64,000 bases of DNA from Myxococcus guangdongensis (GTDB lineage: Bacteria > Myxococcota > Myxococcia > Myxococcales > Myxococcaceae), in the NCBI RefSeq assembly GCF_024198255.1, contig NZ_JAJVKW010000014.1, positions 124,001 through 188,000 of the forward strand, in the 5' to 3' direction. Shown here in pieces: positions 19,308 through 27,371 of this stretch. The number at the start of each line of letters is the position of its first letter. The stretch's first letter is position 1. The notes beneath the pieces are model-generated. The model saw nothing but the letters and a program-made list of their open reading frames with translations. It did no database searches and was not told the DNA's origin. Position numbers and translations under genes: made by a program.

Positions 19308-21050
19308 TCACGGCGCGACGTCGAGGAGCCCCACGCCCTTGGTGTGCCACTCGGTGCCGGGGGCGGTGCGAAGGTCATCGGCGGGGGGCGACAGCAGCTC
19401 CCAGAGGGCGGCGTTCTGGGGCGGCACCTTGTTGGTGTTCTGCGCCCGCGCCCGGTAGAGCTGGCCGTCGTGCATCACCAGCGCGCCCGTGGCGTACGTC
19501 ACCTCCGGTGAGTTGGGGGCGCGGACGGCGCGGTCGGTCCACATCTCCAGCGCTCGCGTCGCGGTGCCCGCGGGCAGGCCGGTGTTCACGAAGGTGAGCG
19601 CGGGGACGGCGCCGTTCACGTTGCCGGTGGCCGTCACGGTGCCCACGGTGCCGGTGCCGCCCGTGAGGCCCGAGACGAGCCGGCGGCTGCCCTCCCAGCG
19701 GTTGTCCTTGAAGGTGATGGGCGAGGTGACGGTGTTCGCCTTGCTCAGCACCACGCCCGGGTCCGTGGAGGTCGGATACACGCTCTGGTAGCCGAACTCG
19801 AGCCCTCGGAAGGCGTTGCGCTCCCAGAGGAACTTCGAGCCCGTCCCCACGGTGCCGCCGAACCAGATGCCCAGCGACAGCGTGTCCGCGAAGTAGTTGT
19901 CGGTGAAGTCCACGTCGAGCGGCCCGTCGCCCGTCTCCGGCTGGGCGAAGAAGTTGAGCAGCGCGCCCGCGCCCCCCACGAAGACGTTGTGGTGGAAGCG
20001 GATGCGGCCCGAGCGCACCGTGGCCTGGGAGTTGTTGTCCTGGTACTGCTGGAACACCGCGCGCCAGTCGATGGCCCCGAAGGCGAAGACGTTGTGGTGA
20101 ACCTCCGCGCCGTCGCCCAGGCTCTGAATCTGGAGCGTCTCGCTGCCGGTGCGCACCAGCCGGTTGTTGTAGACCTTCAGATTGCTGGCGAGCGGCGTGG
20201 GCGCGCCCTGCGTGGAGCCGAAGTAGATGGCCTCGCTGGCGGTGTCGTGGATGTAGAGGTCGTGCAGCTTGATGTCATTGAGCGGAGGCGCCACCCCGCC
20301 GCTCGCCGCGCGATTGATGCGCACGCCGGCGAAGCCCGAGCGGGTGACCTCCAGGTACTCGAGCTCGAAGCTGTGCGCGCCTCCGATGCCCACGCCCATG
20401 TGGCCATCGCTCAGGAAGATGCCATCGCTCAGGATGCCGTAGCGGTTGCGCGACGTGGCGTACTGGCCGCAGCGGTGGCCGGGGAAGTCCGCGTGGCCGG
20501 TGCCGGAGTCCGGGTCATACCGGCCGGTGAGCACCCAGTTCGAGCCACCGTCCATGGACCAGATGTAGCCCTGCGTGCTGCCCGCCTTGGGACGGATGAC
20601 CACCTGTCCGCCCTTGTTGGTGATGACCAGCGGCCGGCTCGCCGGGCGCTGCGGCAGGTTGCCCAGGTTGATGAGCGTGTAGTTGCCCGCGGGGATGTAG
20701 AGCCGGTCCAACGTGCTCCAGTCCACGTTGGGGTACCGCGTCTGCACGTTGGGGATGTACATCTCCCCGTTGGTCGCGTTGGGCCCCGGCAGCGTGAGGG
20801 TGTTGCCCGGCGGGCCGAAGCGGCCGAACGGCTCGCACGCGGCCTCGGGGACGCCACCGCCATCGGCGTTGCCCGCGCCGCCATCCGCGGGTGGGTTGCC
20901 GGCGTCCGCCGTCAGCCCACCATCCGTGGTTCCGGCATCCGCCGTGCCTGCGTCACCCAGCAAGTCCGGGCCCTCATCGGGCGGATCCTCCGACGAGCAG
21001 GCCGACGTGAGGCAGACGACGAGACACAGCGCGGAGAGACTCCGAATCAT
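19308..21050 (-). CDS. Parallel beta-helix lipoprotein with CBM5/12-like C-terminus
   Basis: 580 residues. Lipoprotein signal with lipobox LTSAC (Cys18), then a low-complexity Asp/Gly/Ala linker (20-70). The body (about 95-480) is a right-handed parallel beta-helix of the pectate-lyase/CASH type, with recurring short strands such as LKVYNNRLVRTG, AEVHHNVFAFG and IRFHHNVFVGG. The end (EVTYATGALVMHDGQLYRARAQNTNKVPPQNAALWELL) has the Tyr/Trp spacing of chitin-binding type 3 (CBM5/12) modules. Likely a surface lipoprotein acting on or binding a polysaccharide; no catalytic residues can be assigned with confidence. Confidence 0.82.
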   Translation of the reverse strand: MIRSLSALCLVVCLTSACSSEDPPDEGPDLLGDAGTADAGTTDGGLTADAGNPPADGGAGNADGGGVPEAACEPFGRFGPPGNTLTLPGPNATNGEMYIPNVQTRYPNVDWSTLDRLYIPAGNYTLINLGNLPQRPASRPLVITNKGGQVVIRPKAGSTQGYIWSMDGGSNWVLTGRYDPDSGTGHADFPGHRCGQYATSRNRYGILSDGIFLSDGHMGVGIGGAHSFELEYLEVTRSGFAGVRINRAASGGVAPPLNDIKLHDLYIHDTASEAIYFGSTQGAPTPLASNLKVYNNRLVRTGSETLQIQSLGDGAEVHHNVFAFGAIDWRAVFQQYQDNNSQATVRSGRIRFHHNVFVGGAGALLNFFAQPETGDGPLDVDFTDNYFADTLSLGIWFGGTVGTGSKFLWERNAFRGLEFGYQSVYPTSTDPGVVLSKANTVTSPITFKDNRWEGSRRLVSGLTGGTGTVGTVTATGNVNGAVPALTFVNTGLPAGTATRALEMWTDRAVRAPNSPEVTYATGALVMHDGQLYRARAQNTNKVPPQNAALWELLSPPADDLRTAPGTEWHTKGVGLLDVAP

Positions 21051-21140
21051 GATGTGGCTCCTGAGGGGAAGGAGACCACCAGACTAGCCCGACTCCACGC
21101 GGGGCCGCGCGACTTGCACGCGGGCCCGCGGGTCAGTTCT

Positions 21141-21155
21141 TGTCACACAGTGACA
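21141..21155. promoter_or_regulatory. Palindrome upstream of beta-helix gene
   Basis: TGTCAC, spacer ACA, GTGACA, about 91 bases before the start of the lipoprotein gene and 48 bases after the methyltransferase stop. It could be an operator or a small terminator of the methyltransferase gene. Confidence 0.3.
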
Positions 21156-21202
21156 TCTTCAACGAAATTGAGGGTTTACGGTTTTCTCGCCGTGCGGGCG
21201 TC

Positions 21203-22189
21203 TCACGCCACCTTGCCCACGATGATGGAGTACGGGCCCTGGGTGGGGACGACGCGGTCCAGCTTGAAGCCGCCCTCGGCGAAGAGCGCGTCGTACTGCA
21301 CCTGGGTGCGCTCGCGTCCGCCCGCCAGCGACAGCATGACGATGTCCATCACCAGTGCGGGGTGGAGCTCCGGTCCCTCCGGCAGCATCATCTCCAGCAC
21401 GAGCAGCTCCGCGTGGGCCGGCGCCACCTGACGGATGTTGCGCAGGATGGAGATGGCCTGCGGGTCCGCCCAGTCGTGGAGGATGTTGCTGACGATGTAC
21501 GCGTCCGCGCGGGGCAGCGGCCCGACGAAGAAGTCCCCGCCCTGCTTCTGCATGCGGGCATGCCCCTGCGCGTGCTCCACGACGTGGGGCAGGTCGAACA
21601 GCGTGCCGCGCGAGCGGGGCGTCGCGTCCAGCACCGCCGACAGGACGTGGCCCCGGCCTCCCGCGATGTCCGCGATGTGCTCGTAGCGGTGGAACTCCAT
21701 CGCCTGGAGCATCGCCGCGATGGCCATGTGCGACTTGCCCGTCATCGCCGCGTCGAAGATGCGGGCCTCCTCCGGGTGGGCCTGGAGATAGGGCCACAGG
21801 CCGCCGGGCGTCACCGTGTCGCACGCCGTCTGTCCCGTGCGCGCGGACACCGACAGCGCCTGGGCGCTGCGCCAGTTGATGTCGTCGTTGAACATCAGCA
21901 CCAGCGCCTTGAGCGAGTGCGGGTGGTTGGCCTTGAGGTGCTCGGAGTAGTCCGTGTGCGCCCAGCCCTGCGCGCGCCGCTCGAACACGCCCTGCGCCGC
22001 CAAGAGGCGCAGCATCCGGTGCAGCGAGTCCGCGTGCGCCCCCGTCGCCTTGGCCAGCTCGTCGGTGCTCATCGGCGTCGTCCCCAACACGTCCGCCACG
22101 CCGAGCTGTGCAATCGCATACAGACACCGCGGGGCCAGATACGCCGTGGTGAGGTTGAAGACGAACGCGGGGGCTGGAAGTCGTTGCAT
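21203..22189 (-). CDS. SAM-dependent O-methyltransferase (plant-type/antibiotic)
   Basis: 328 residues. N-terminal dimerisation winged helix (AIAQLGVADVLGTTPMSTDELAKATG, LHRMLRLLAAQGVF), then the Methyltransf_2 domain: motif I DIAGGRGHVLSAVL, acidic DLPHVVEHA, and the catalytic-region NILHDWADPQAISILRNIRQ. Family members methylate hydroxyls of polyketides and other small aromatic molecules. Start at 22189 fits AGGAG 6 bases upstream. No biosynthetic cluster surrounds it, so its substrate is unknown. Confidence 0.92.
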   Translation of the reverse strand: MQRLPAPAFVFNLTTAYLAPRCLYAIAQLGVADVLGTTPMSTDELAKATGAHADSLHRMLRLLAAQGVFERRAQGWAHTDYSEHLKANHPHSLKALVLMFNDDINWRSAQALSVSARTGQTACDTVTPGGLWPYLQAHPEEARIFDAAMTGKSHMAIAAMLQAMEFHRYEHIADIAGGRGHVLSAVLDATPRSRGTLFDLPHVVEHAQGHARMQKQGGDFFVGPLPRADAYIVSNILHDWADPQAISILRNIRQVAPAHAELLVLEMMLPEGPELHPALVMDIVMLSLAGGRERTQVQYDALFAEGGFKLDRVVPTQGPYSIIVGKVA

Positions 22190-22462
22190 GTGCGCTCCTG
22201 GTCGGCAGGGCTCGAATTGCCTGCAAGCTGAAATTCTACCTGGACCCGGGAACGACTCAGACACCCCGCGATACCGCCCTGCCTTCAAATGAACACAGAT
22301 GCTGTATCCCGGGACAAAGACTGGCATGGCGCAATCCGTCATGGCGGGGCGACTACGGGGTTGTCACCAGCCCTGGAGGGAGGGGCCATCCCAACACCGG
22401 CGCCCCCGGCCCGGGGCTACTGTTCACGCGTCCCGCTGGAGCCTTCACGGAGGTCGTTCCCG

Positions 22463-23404
22463 ATGACGCCGTCCTCCCCACCTGGGGCCTCGCGCCCCGC
22501 CGTGCTCATCGTGGCGCGGCTGCCCAGGCCCCTCGAGGAGCGGCTCGGGAACCATTACGAGTGCCACGCGCGGGACGGCCTGTCGGAGGAGGCCCTGGCG
22601 CAGCTTGCGCCCCGCATCCGCGCCATCGTCGCCAGCGGCTCGAGCCGGCTGCCCCGCGAGCTGCTCGCCCGCTTCCCCGCGCTGGAGCTCATCGCCGTCT
22701 TCGGGGTGGGCGTGGACGGCATCGACACCGTTGCGGCGCGCGAGCGCGGAGTCCGCGTGACGACGACGCCGGACGTGCTCACCGCCGACGTCGCGGACCT
22801 GGCGATGACGCTGATGTTCGCGGTCGCCCGCGACGTGGTCCGCGCGGACGCCTTCGCGCGCGGGGGCGCGTGGAAGCAGGGCCCCTTCCCGTTGAGCACG
22901 CGCGTCAGCGGGGCCCGGCTGGGCATCGTCGGACTGGGGCGCATCGGCCTGGCCATCGCGCGGCGGGCCGAGGGCTTCGACATGACGATTGCGTATCACA
23001 ACCGCTCGGTCCGGGACGGCGTGCCCTATCGCCACGTCGCCGACGTGAAGACGCTCGCGGCCCAGGTCGACTTCCTGGTGCTGTCACTGCCAGGAGGCGC
23101 GGGCACCCGGGGCCTGGTGGACGCGCAGGTCATGGACGCCTTGGGACCCCGGGGGTTCTTGATCAACATCGCGCGCGGGTCCATCGTCGACGAGGCGGCG
23201 CTCATCCGCGCGCTCCAGGAGGGGCGCATCGCCGGCGCCGGCCTGGATGTCTTCGAGCACGAGCCGGACATCCCTCCCGCCCTCTCGGCCTGTGGGAATG
23301 TCGTCCTGACACCTCACGTGGCCAGCGCCACCGGGGCCACGCGCGCCGCCATGGCGGACCAGGTCTTCGAAAGCCTGTGGAACCATTTCAGCAACAAGTG
23401 CTGA
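22463..23404 (+). CDS. D-isomer specific 2-hydroxyacid dehydrogenase
   Basis: 313 residues, normal size. NAD(P)-binding Rossmann motif GLGRIG within LGIVGLGRIGLAIARRAEGFDM; catalytic Arg in NIARGSIVDE, Glu in AGLDVFEHEP and His in LTPHVASAT are all present. The N-terminal half resembles hydroxypyruvate/glyoxylate reductases (GVGVDGIDTVAARERGVRVTTTPDVLTADVADLAMTL); the NRS after the second strand of the Rossmann fold (AYHNRSV) suggests NADP preference. GGAGG lies 9 bases before the ATG at 22463. Divergent from the methyltransferase. Confidence 0.92.
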   Translation: MTPSSPPGASRPAVLIVARLPRPLEERLGNHYECHARDGLSEEALAQLAPRIRAIVASGSSRLPRELLARFPALELIAVFGVGVDGIDTVAARERGVRVTTTPDVLTADVADLAMTLMFAVARDVVRADAFARGGAWKQGPFPLSTRVSGARLGIVGLGRIGLAIARRAEGFDMTIAYHNRSVRDGVPYRHVADVKTLAAQVDFLVLSLPGGAGTRGLVDAQVMDALGPRGFLINIARGSIVDEAALIRALQEGRIAGAGLDVFEHEPDIPPALSACGNVVLTPHVASATGATRAAMADQVFESLWNHFSNKC

Positions 23405-23414
23405 CACCGCGCGG

Positions 23415-23442
23415 CTGTCTCGAATCTCGGGAGTCGAGACAG
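23415..23442 (+). terminator. Inverted repeat after dehydrogenase gene
   Basis: CTGTCTCGA (23415-23423) and TCGAGACAG (23434-23442), perfect 9-bp arms with a 10-base spacer, 10 bases past the stop. It is also 114 bases upstream of the metalloprotease gene, so an operator is possible. Confidence 0.45.
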
Positions 23443-23555
23443 ACGTCTCATTCAAACATGCCACAGGGGACCTGGGGTGGGGGCGCGCTATGAAACAGGG
23501 CGCGACGTCCACCCCGGGCGGCGCGTTCCCCCCGCAGTCAGAGAGACGAGCATCC

Positions 23556-24953
23556 ATGTTCAAGCAGGCAGCAGTCCTCGCGGCGACCGGTGTCGCATTG
23601 CTGGCCGGTTGTGGTGGTGTCGACGAACCGCAGATGGAGCAGGAGGAGATCATCTCCAACCTCATCGAGGCGGGCTATTCGACCCGCGACATCCAGGTCG
23701 TCGACGAGGCCGTGTTCGTGGGCGGCGACACGCGCGTGACGCTCCAGGCGTCTCGCGAGATGATTCAGGCGCCCGAGGGAAGCCAGGAGCATTACAGCTC
23801 GACCAACCTCGTCGGTCCCCAGGTCACGAGGATCTGCATCAACCCCACGGCCGATTTCAACAACATCCTCGTCTTGGACCAGGGACTCAACCTGGCCATC
23901 GAGAACTACAACGCGCTGGGCCTGCGCTTCACCATGGTGCGCGATTCGACGACCGGCTGCTCCGCCACCATCGTCGCGCAGATGTCCACCCTTCGCCCCG
24001 AGAACTGGGCGGGGTTCCCCGAGGGCGGTCTGCCCTTCGGCTCCATCAACATGGTTGACGCGATGAGGTATCAGACCTTGGACGTCAGCGAGCACATCAT
24101 CACGCACGAGCTCGGCCACACGCTCGGCCTGCGCCACACGGACCTTTACAACCGCAGCGTCAGCTGCCAGCCCCCCTACGACGGCGTCGAAGGGCCCGAG
24201 AACGTCGGCATCGTCCACATCGACGGGACGCCGGTGGACGCCGTGTGGGACGGGTCCGTCATGAACGCCTGCCCCCACGCCAACAGCAGCGGCGAGTTCA
24301 CCGACTGGGACAAGTTCGCGCTGAGAAAGCTCTATGGCCAGAGCGTCACCCCGAGCTGCGGGAGCGTCGACGTCATGGAGTATCGTGGGCAGACGGGGAA
24401 GCAGCTTCAGTGCACCTGCTCCTCGGGGGGCTCGGGCTCGGTCTGGGGGACGAACCTCTACACCGATGACTCGAACATCTGCCGCGCCGCGGTGCACGCG
24501 GGGGTGATGACCACCAGCGGTGGGACGGTGACCATCGAGGTGCAGCCGGCCCAGAACACGTTCATCGGAACCACCCGCAACGGCGTCACCACGTCCTCCT
24601 ACGGCTACTGGGGCGGGAGCTACCGCTTCATCGGGCCGCAGATTCCGCAGCCGCAGCCGGCGCCGCTCTGCTCGACCTTCAACATGATGTCCTACCGCGG
24701 TCAGACCGGCAGGGCCATCCGCTGCGGCTGCCCCTCGGTGAGCCTGGGCGCGTCGTTCTGGGGCACGGACCTGTACACCGATGACTCGGATGTCTGCGTA
24801 GCCGCCGTGCACGCGGGCGCGATTCCCGCCTCCGGTGGAAACGTGACCGTCACCATCCAGCCGGGCCAGAGCAGCTACACGAGCACCCACCGCTACGGCG
24901 TCACCTCGTCCTCCTACGGCTACTGGGAGGGCAGCATCTCCCTGAGCCCGTAG
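23556..24953 (+). CDS. Lipoprotein zinc metalloprotease (HELGH type) with two LCCL domains
   Basis: 465 residues. Lipoprotein signal MFKQAAVLAATGVALLAGC (Cys19). The catalytic part (about 85-260) has the zinc motif HELGHTLGLRH (H184, E185, H188, H194), as in the M57/dual-action HEIGH metallopeptidases known from myxobacteria and Bacteroidetes. Two LCCL domains follow (about 275-355 and 370-465), each with GT-LYTDDS-C-AAVHAG and an NGVTTSSYGYW-type end. LCCL domains occur mainly in animal extracellular proteins, where they bind lipid. Secreted or surface-anchored protease. A perfect terminator hairpin follows. Confidence 0.88.
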   Translation: MFKQAAVLAATGVALLAGCGGVDEPQMEQEEIISNLIEAGYSTRDIQVVDEAVFVGGDTRVTLQASREMIQAPEGSQEHYSSTNLVGPQVTRICINPTADFNNILVLDQGLNLAIENYNALGLRFTMVRDSTTGCSATIVAQMSTLRPENWAGFPEGGLPFGSINMVDAMRYQTLDVSEHIITHELGHTLGLRHTDLYNRSVSCQPPYDGVEGPENVGIVHIDGTPVDAVWDGSVMNACPHANSSGEFTDWDKFALRKLYGQSVTPSCGSVDVMEYRGQTGKQLQCTCSSGGSGSVWGTNLYTDDSNICRAAVHAGVMTTSGGTVTIEVQPAQNTFIGTTRNGVTTSSYGYWGGSYRFIGPQIPQPQPAPLCSTFNMMSYRGQTGRAIRCGCPSVSLGASFWGTDLYTDDSDVCVAAVHAGAIPASGGNVTVTIQPGQSSYTSTHRYGVTSSSYGYWEGSISLSP

Positions 24954-24969
24954 TCCTCACCTCGGCAAC

Positions 24970-25002
24970 GGGTGGCCCGGAGGAAGGTGCTCCGGGCCAC
25001 CC
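24970..25002 (+). terminator. Strong hairpin terminator after LCCL protease
   Basis: Perfect 13-bp stem GGGTGGCCCGGAG (24970-24982) / CTCCGGGCCACCC (24990-25002), 7-base loop, 16 bases past the stop codon. Confidence 0.7.
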
Positions 25003-25141
25003 CACCCAATCACAGACGCCGGAGTACCCACGCGGGTTCACGCCCACCCGGGTCACGGGGGTCCGCGTTGCGCCTCCTGCTTTTGCATGCTATGCGGACA
25101 AGGCAGTTCTAAATGCAGTTGATTGGGGGATTGGGGAAACC

Positions 25142-25459
25142 ATGAGTGTGAAACAAGCGATTGCCGCCTGGGGGCTGGCATTGCTGTGCACCGCACCGCC
25201 GGCGCTGGCGAACAGCGGGGATGACATGTCTCCGGTGCGAGACTGGAATTGCGACGGAGTCATCAACTCCTACGACCTGTTCCGGTACGAAACCTACGAG
25301 CGGCGGCGGGGCTGGCCACCCTGGCCTCTCGACCGCAACGGCAACCCCTTCTACGACCCGAATCCCACCTGCGAGCGCTGCCATGAGGGGAGCCTCCAGA
25401 CGCGGGAGCCGCCCTCGGACCACTCGTTGGGCGAGGTGATGCTGGGCGGCTGCGCGTAG
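25142..25459 (+). CDS. Small secreted protein with EF-hand-like loop and CXXCH motif
   Basis: 105 residues, 80 after the signal peptide (MSVKQAIAAWGLALLCTAPPALA-NS). Two features stand out: a dockerin/EF-hand-like calcium loop DWNCDGVINSYDLF, and CERCHEG, a CXXCH motif that could attach one c-type haem if exported for cytochrome c maturation. Only one further His (SDHSLGE) could act as the distal ligand. GGGGA lies before the ATG, and a long hairpin follows the stop. It might be an electron-transfer peptide or a calcium-binding structural protein; I do not recognise a family. Confidence 0.65.
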   Translation: MSVKQAIAAWGLALLCTAPPALANSGDDMSPVRDWNCDGVINSYDLFRYETYERRRGWPPWPLDRNGNPFYDPNPTCERCHEGSLQTREPPSDHSLGEVMLGGCA

Positions 25460-25484
25460 CCGCGCGGGAACCCCTTGAAGCACC

Positions 25485-25522
25485 GGGCCCGGTCGGCATG
25501 CGCCACGCGTGCCGCCGGGCCC
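25485..25522 (+). terminator. Long hairpin after CXXCH protein gene
   Basis: GGGCCCGG (25485-25492) pairs with CCGGGCCC (25515-25522); the stem continues through CGGCA/TGCCG after one bulged base. ATTCATCT follows. Terminator by position. Confidence 0.6.
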
Positions 25523-25670
25523 ATTCATCTGACGGAGCCGTTGCATGCCGTCTGCCAATCCGGCGCGCGCCAGGGGCCCGGCCCTGACGGGATGACGCAT
25601 TGGGGCCCAGGCCCCCTGGCCTGGCGCATCGGAAGGCCTGGAGGCATGGGGTTTGAATCACGACGTCCCC

Positions 25671-26117
25671 ATGAATGCTCCCGACGACCGACCGCCCTTA
25701 CCGGCCCCTCCCCCGCCTCCACGGGCGAGGTGGCCCTGGGTGGTGGCGCTCCTTCTGCTGTCCTGCTGCGGCTTCAACGTGTTCGCGGTGATTCTCCCCA
25801 AATACGAGGCGGCGCAGCAGGACCGGGCCCGGCTCGACCTGAAGAACCTCCGCAGTGCGTTGGTCAACTACCGGAAGAGGACAGGGCGATATCCGACGCG
25901 AGAAGAGGGGCTCCAGTCCCTGGTGACGAGCGGGCACCTCGCAGGGCCCATACCGCTCGACCCCTGGGAGCGGCCCTATGGCTACTCGGTGGAGGGCGAC
26001 TCCATGGAGGTGTGGAGCCTGGGCCCGGATGGCCGTCGCGGCTGTACGTGCGACGACCTCGAGGATGGATACCCCGACCGACAGCCGACGTGCGCGACTC
26101 CTCCGCACGCGCGATGA
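25671..26117 (+). CDS. GspG-like protein (type II secretion pseudopilin fold)
   Basis: 148 residues. After a Pro-rich N-terminus (1-20) and one membrane segment (WPWVVALLLLSCCGFNVFAVI) it has the GspG C-terminal domain: LRSALVNYRKRTGRYPTREEGLQSLV, IPLDPWERPYGYSVEG and VWSLGPDGR, which are the usual calcium-site and core segments. It lacks the prepilin peptidase signal (G-FTLIE), so it is not processed as a normal pseudopilin and should stay anchored in the inner membrane. No other secretion gene is nearby. ATG at 25671 chosen; an in-frame TTG at 25653 is possible. Confidence 0.8.
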   Translation: MNAPDDRPPLPAPPPPPRARWPWVVALLLLSCCGFNVFAVILPKYEAAQQDRARLDLKNLRSALVNYRKRTGRYPTREEGLQSLVTSGHLAGPIPLDPWERPYGYSVEGDSMEVWSLGPDGRRGCTCDDLEDGYPDRQPTCATPPHAR

Positions 26118-26139
26118 CCGTCGGGGCCCGCGGCGGGAT

Positions 26140-26676
26140 TCAAGCGACGCGGGGGAAGTCCACCTCGGTGCCCGCCACGACGTTGAGGTAGTTGGTGAGC
26201 ACGTTCTGCGCGACGGCGGCCACCACCTCCACCAGCTCCGCGTCGCTCAATCCCACCCGGCGCGCCTGCGCCAGCTGCGGGCCCACGTCCGCCGCCCGCG
26301 TCCGGGCGATGGCCACCGCCAGGTCCAGGATGGCCTGCTCACGCGCATCCGCCGAGCGCCCCGCGCGGAACCCCGTCAGCTCATCCGCCTTCACCCCCTG
26401 CCCCTTCGCCAGCGCCGTGTGCGCGGAGAGGCAATAGGTGCAGCGGTTCAGCTCCGCCACCGCGATGGCGATGGCCTCCTGCGTGCGCGCGGACAGCTTC
26501 GCGCCGCCCATGGCGTTGAAGTAGCCCGCCACGGCCTCGAGCGCCGCGGGCGAGTGGGCGAAGGTGGAGAACATCTTCGGCACCCCTCCGAACTTCGTCT
26601 TCAGGGCGGCGAGCGTGGGCTCGGAGGCGGCGGGCGTGTTCGAGGGGCCAACGGGGGCAATCAGGGGCGTCGTCAT
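26140..26676 (-). CDS. AhpD-like carboxymuconolactone decarboxylase family peroxidase
   Basis: 178 residues. The signature RTQEAIAIAVAELNRCTYCLSAHTALA contains the redox CxxC pair (C79, C82) and the following His, as in AhpD alkylhydroperoxidases. Members reduce organic peroxides or serve as thiol reductants. The gene is divergent from a MarR regulator, and two identical-plan operators lie in the 114-bp gap, one over each promoter, indicating peroxide- or thiol-responsive control. Expected location: cytoplasm. Confidence 0.92.
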   Translation of the reverse strand: MTTPLIAPVGPSNTPAASEPTLAALKTKFGGVPKMFSTFAHSPAALEAVAGYFNAMGGAKLSARTQEAIAIAVAELNRCTYCLSAHTALAKGQGVKADELTGFRAGRSADAREQAILDLAVAIARTRAADVGPQLAQARRVGLSDAELVEVVAAVAQNVLTNYLNVVAGTEVDFPRVA

Positions 26677-26717
26677 GGGGTACTCCCGGGGACAGCGGGT
26701 GGTTCGGTCGTCGATTG

Positions 26718-26732
26718 GTATCGACTCGATAC
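26718..26732. promoter_or_regulatory. MarR operator 1 (ahpD side)
   Basis: GTATCGACTCGATAC: perfect 6-bp arms GTATCG/CGATAC around ACT. It would cover the start site of the AhpD-like gene if the TTGACA at 26761-26756 (minus strand) is its -35 box. Confidence 0.7.
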
Positions 26733-26754
26733 TAAATGCGCCGCGCCCTTCGAC

Positions 26755-26783
26755 TTGTCAACTCAGTATCGACACGATACCTT
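26755..26783 (+). promoter_or_regulatory. Promoter of marR, -35 shared with the divergent gene
   Basis: TTGTCA (26755-26760), 17-bp spacer, TACCTT (26778-26783), only 7 bases before the marR ATG, which implies a leaderless or nearly leaderless mRNA. The same bases read as TTGACA on the minus strand, a -35 for the AhpD-like gene; its -10 is weak. Confidence 0.5.
26766..26780. promoter_or_regulatory. MarR operator 2 (marR side)
   Basis: GTATCGACACGATAC: same GTATCG/CGATAC arms as operator 1, one base different in the centre, 48 bp apart centre to centre. It overlaps the spacer and -10 of the marR promoter, so binding should block it. Confidence 0.7.
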
Positions 26784-26790
26784 TTGACCC

Positions 26791-27363
26791 ATGGCCGGTG
26801 ACCGCCTCTACGCGCTGCTCGAGCGACTCGGGAACCTGCTCCGCACGGAGGAGCGGGCGGCGGGGCTGCCCCATGGGTTGCAGCCGGTGCACCTGCAGGC
26901 GCTGCGCTATCTGCAGGCGTGCAATCGCTACAGCAACACGCCCGCGGCGCTGACGGAGTACCTGGGGCTCACCAAGGGCACCGTGTCGCAGACGTTGCTG
27001 TTGCTGGAGGAGAAGGGGCTCTTGCGCAAGGAGGCGGACACGGAGGACCGGCGCGTGGTCCACCTGCTGCTGACGGAAGCTGGCCGCGCGGTGCTGAGGG
27101 CGGCCCTGCCACCGGAGCTCTTCAAGCGGGCCCTCGCGCGGCTGCCCGGCGATGGCGAGGGGCTCGAGGAGGCGCTCACCGGGCTCTTGAGCGCCCTGCA
27201 GGCGGCGAATGCGCAGCGGAGCTTCGGCGCCTGCGCCACCTGCAAGCACTTCCAACGCGAGGGCGCGGGGCGCTTCCGCTGCGGACTGACGCGCGAGCCG
27301 CTGTCCCGCGAGGACAGCCAGCTGTTGTGCCGGGAGCACGAGGCCCTGCCCGCGCCCCACTGA
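26791..27363 (+). CDS. MarR-family regulator with Cys-rich C-terminal extension
   Basis: 190 residues. Winged-helix MarR core (LGLTKGTVSQTLLLLEEKGLLRKEADTEDRRVVHLLLTEAGR). Beyond the usual length, the C-terminus has four Cys in a C-x2-C...C...C arrangement (CATCKHF, RCGL, LLCREH), suitable for a metal or Fe-S site or for disulphide sensing. With the divergent AhpD-like peroxidase and paired operators, a redox-responsive repressor of both genes is the simplest reading. Convergent with the next gene, 8 bp apart. Confidence 0.9.
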   Translation: MAGDRLYALLERLGNLLRTEERAAGLPHGLQPVHLQALRYLQACNRYSNTPAALTEYLGLTKGTVSQTLLLLEEKGLLRKEADTEDRRVVHLLLTEAGRAVLRAALPPELFKRALARLPGDGEGLEEALTGLLSALQAANAQRSFGACATCKHFQREGAGRFRCGLTREPLSREDSQLLCREHEALPAPH

Positions 27364-27371
27364 CACCGGGC

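Noticed and set aside
25645..25680. GGGTTTGAATC string resembling a tRNA T-loop
   Set aside because: No anticodon or acceptor stem can be folded around it; probably chance.
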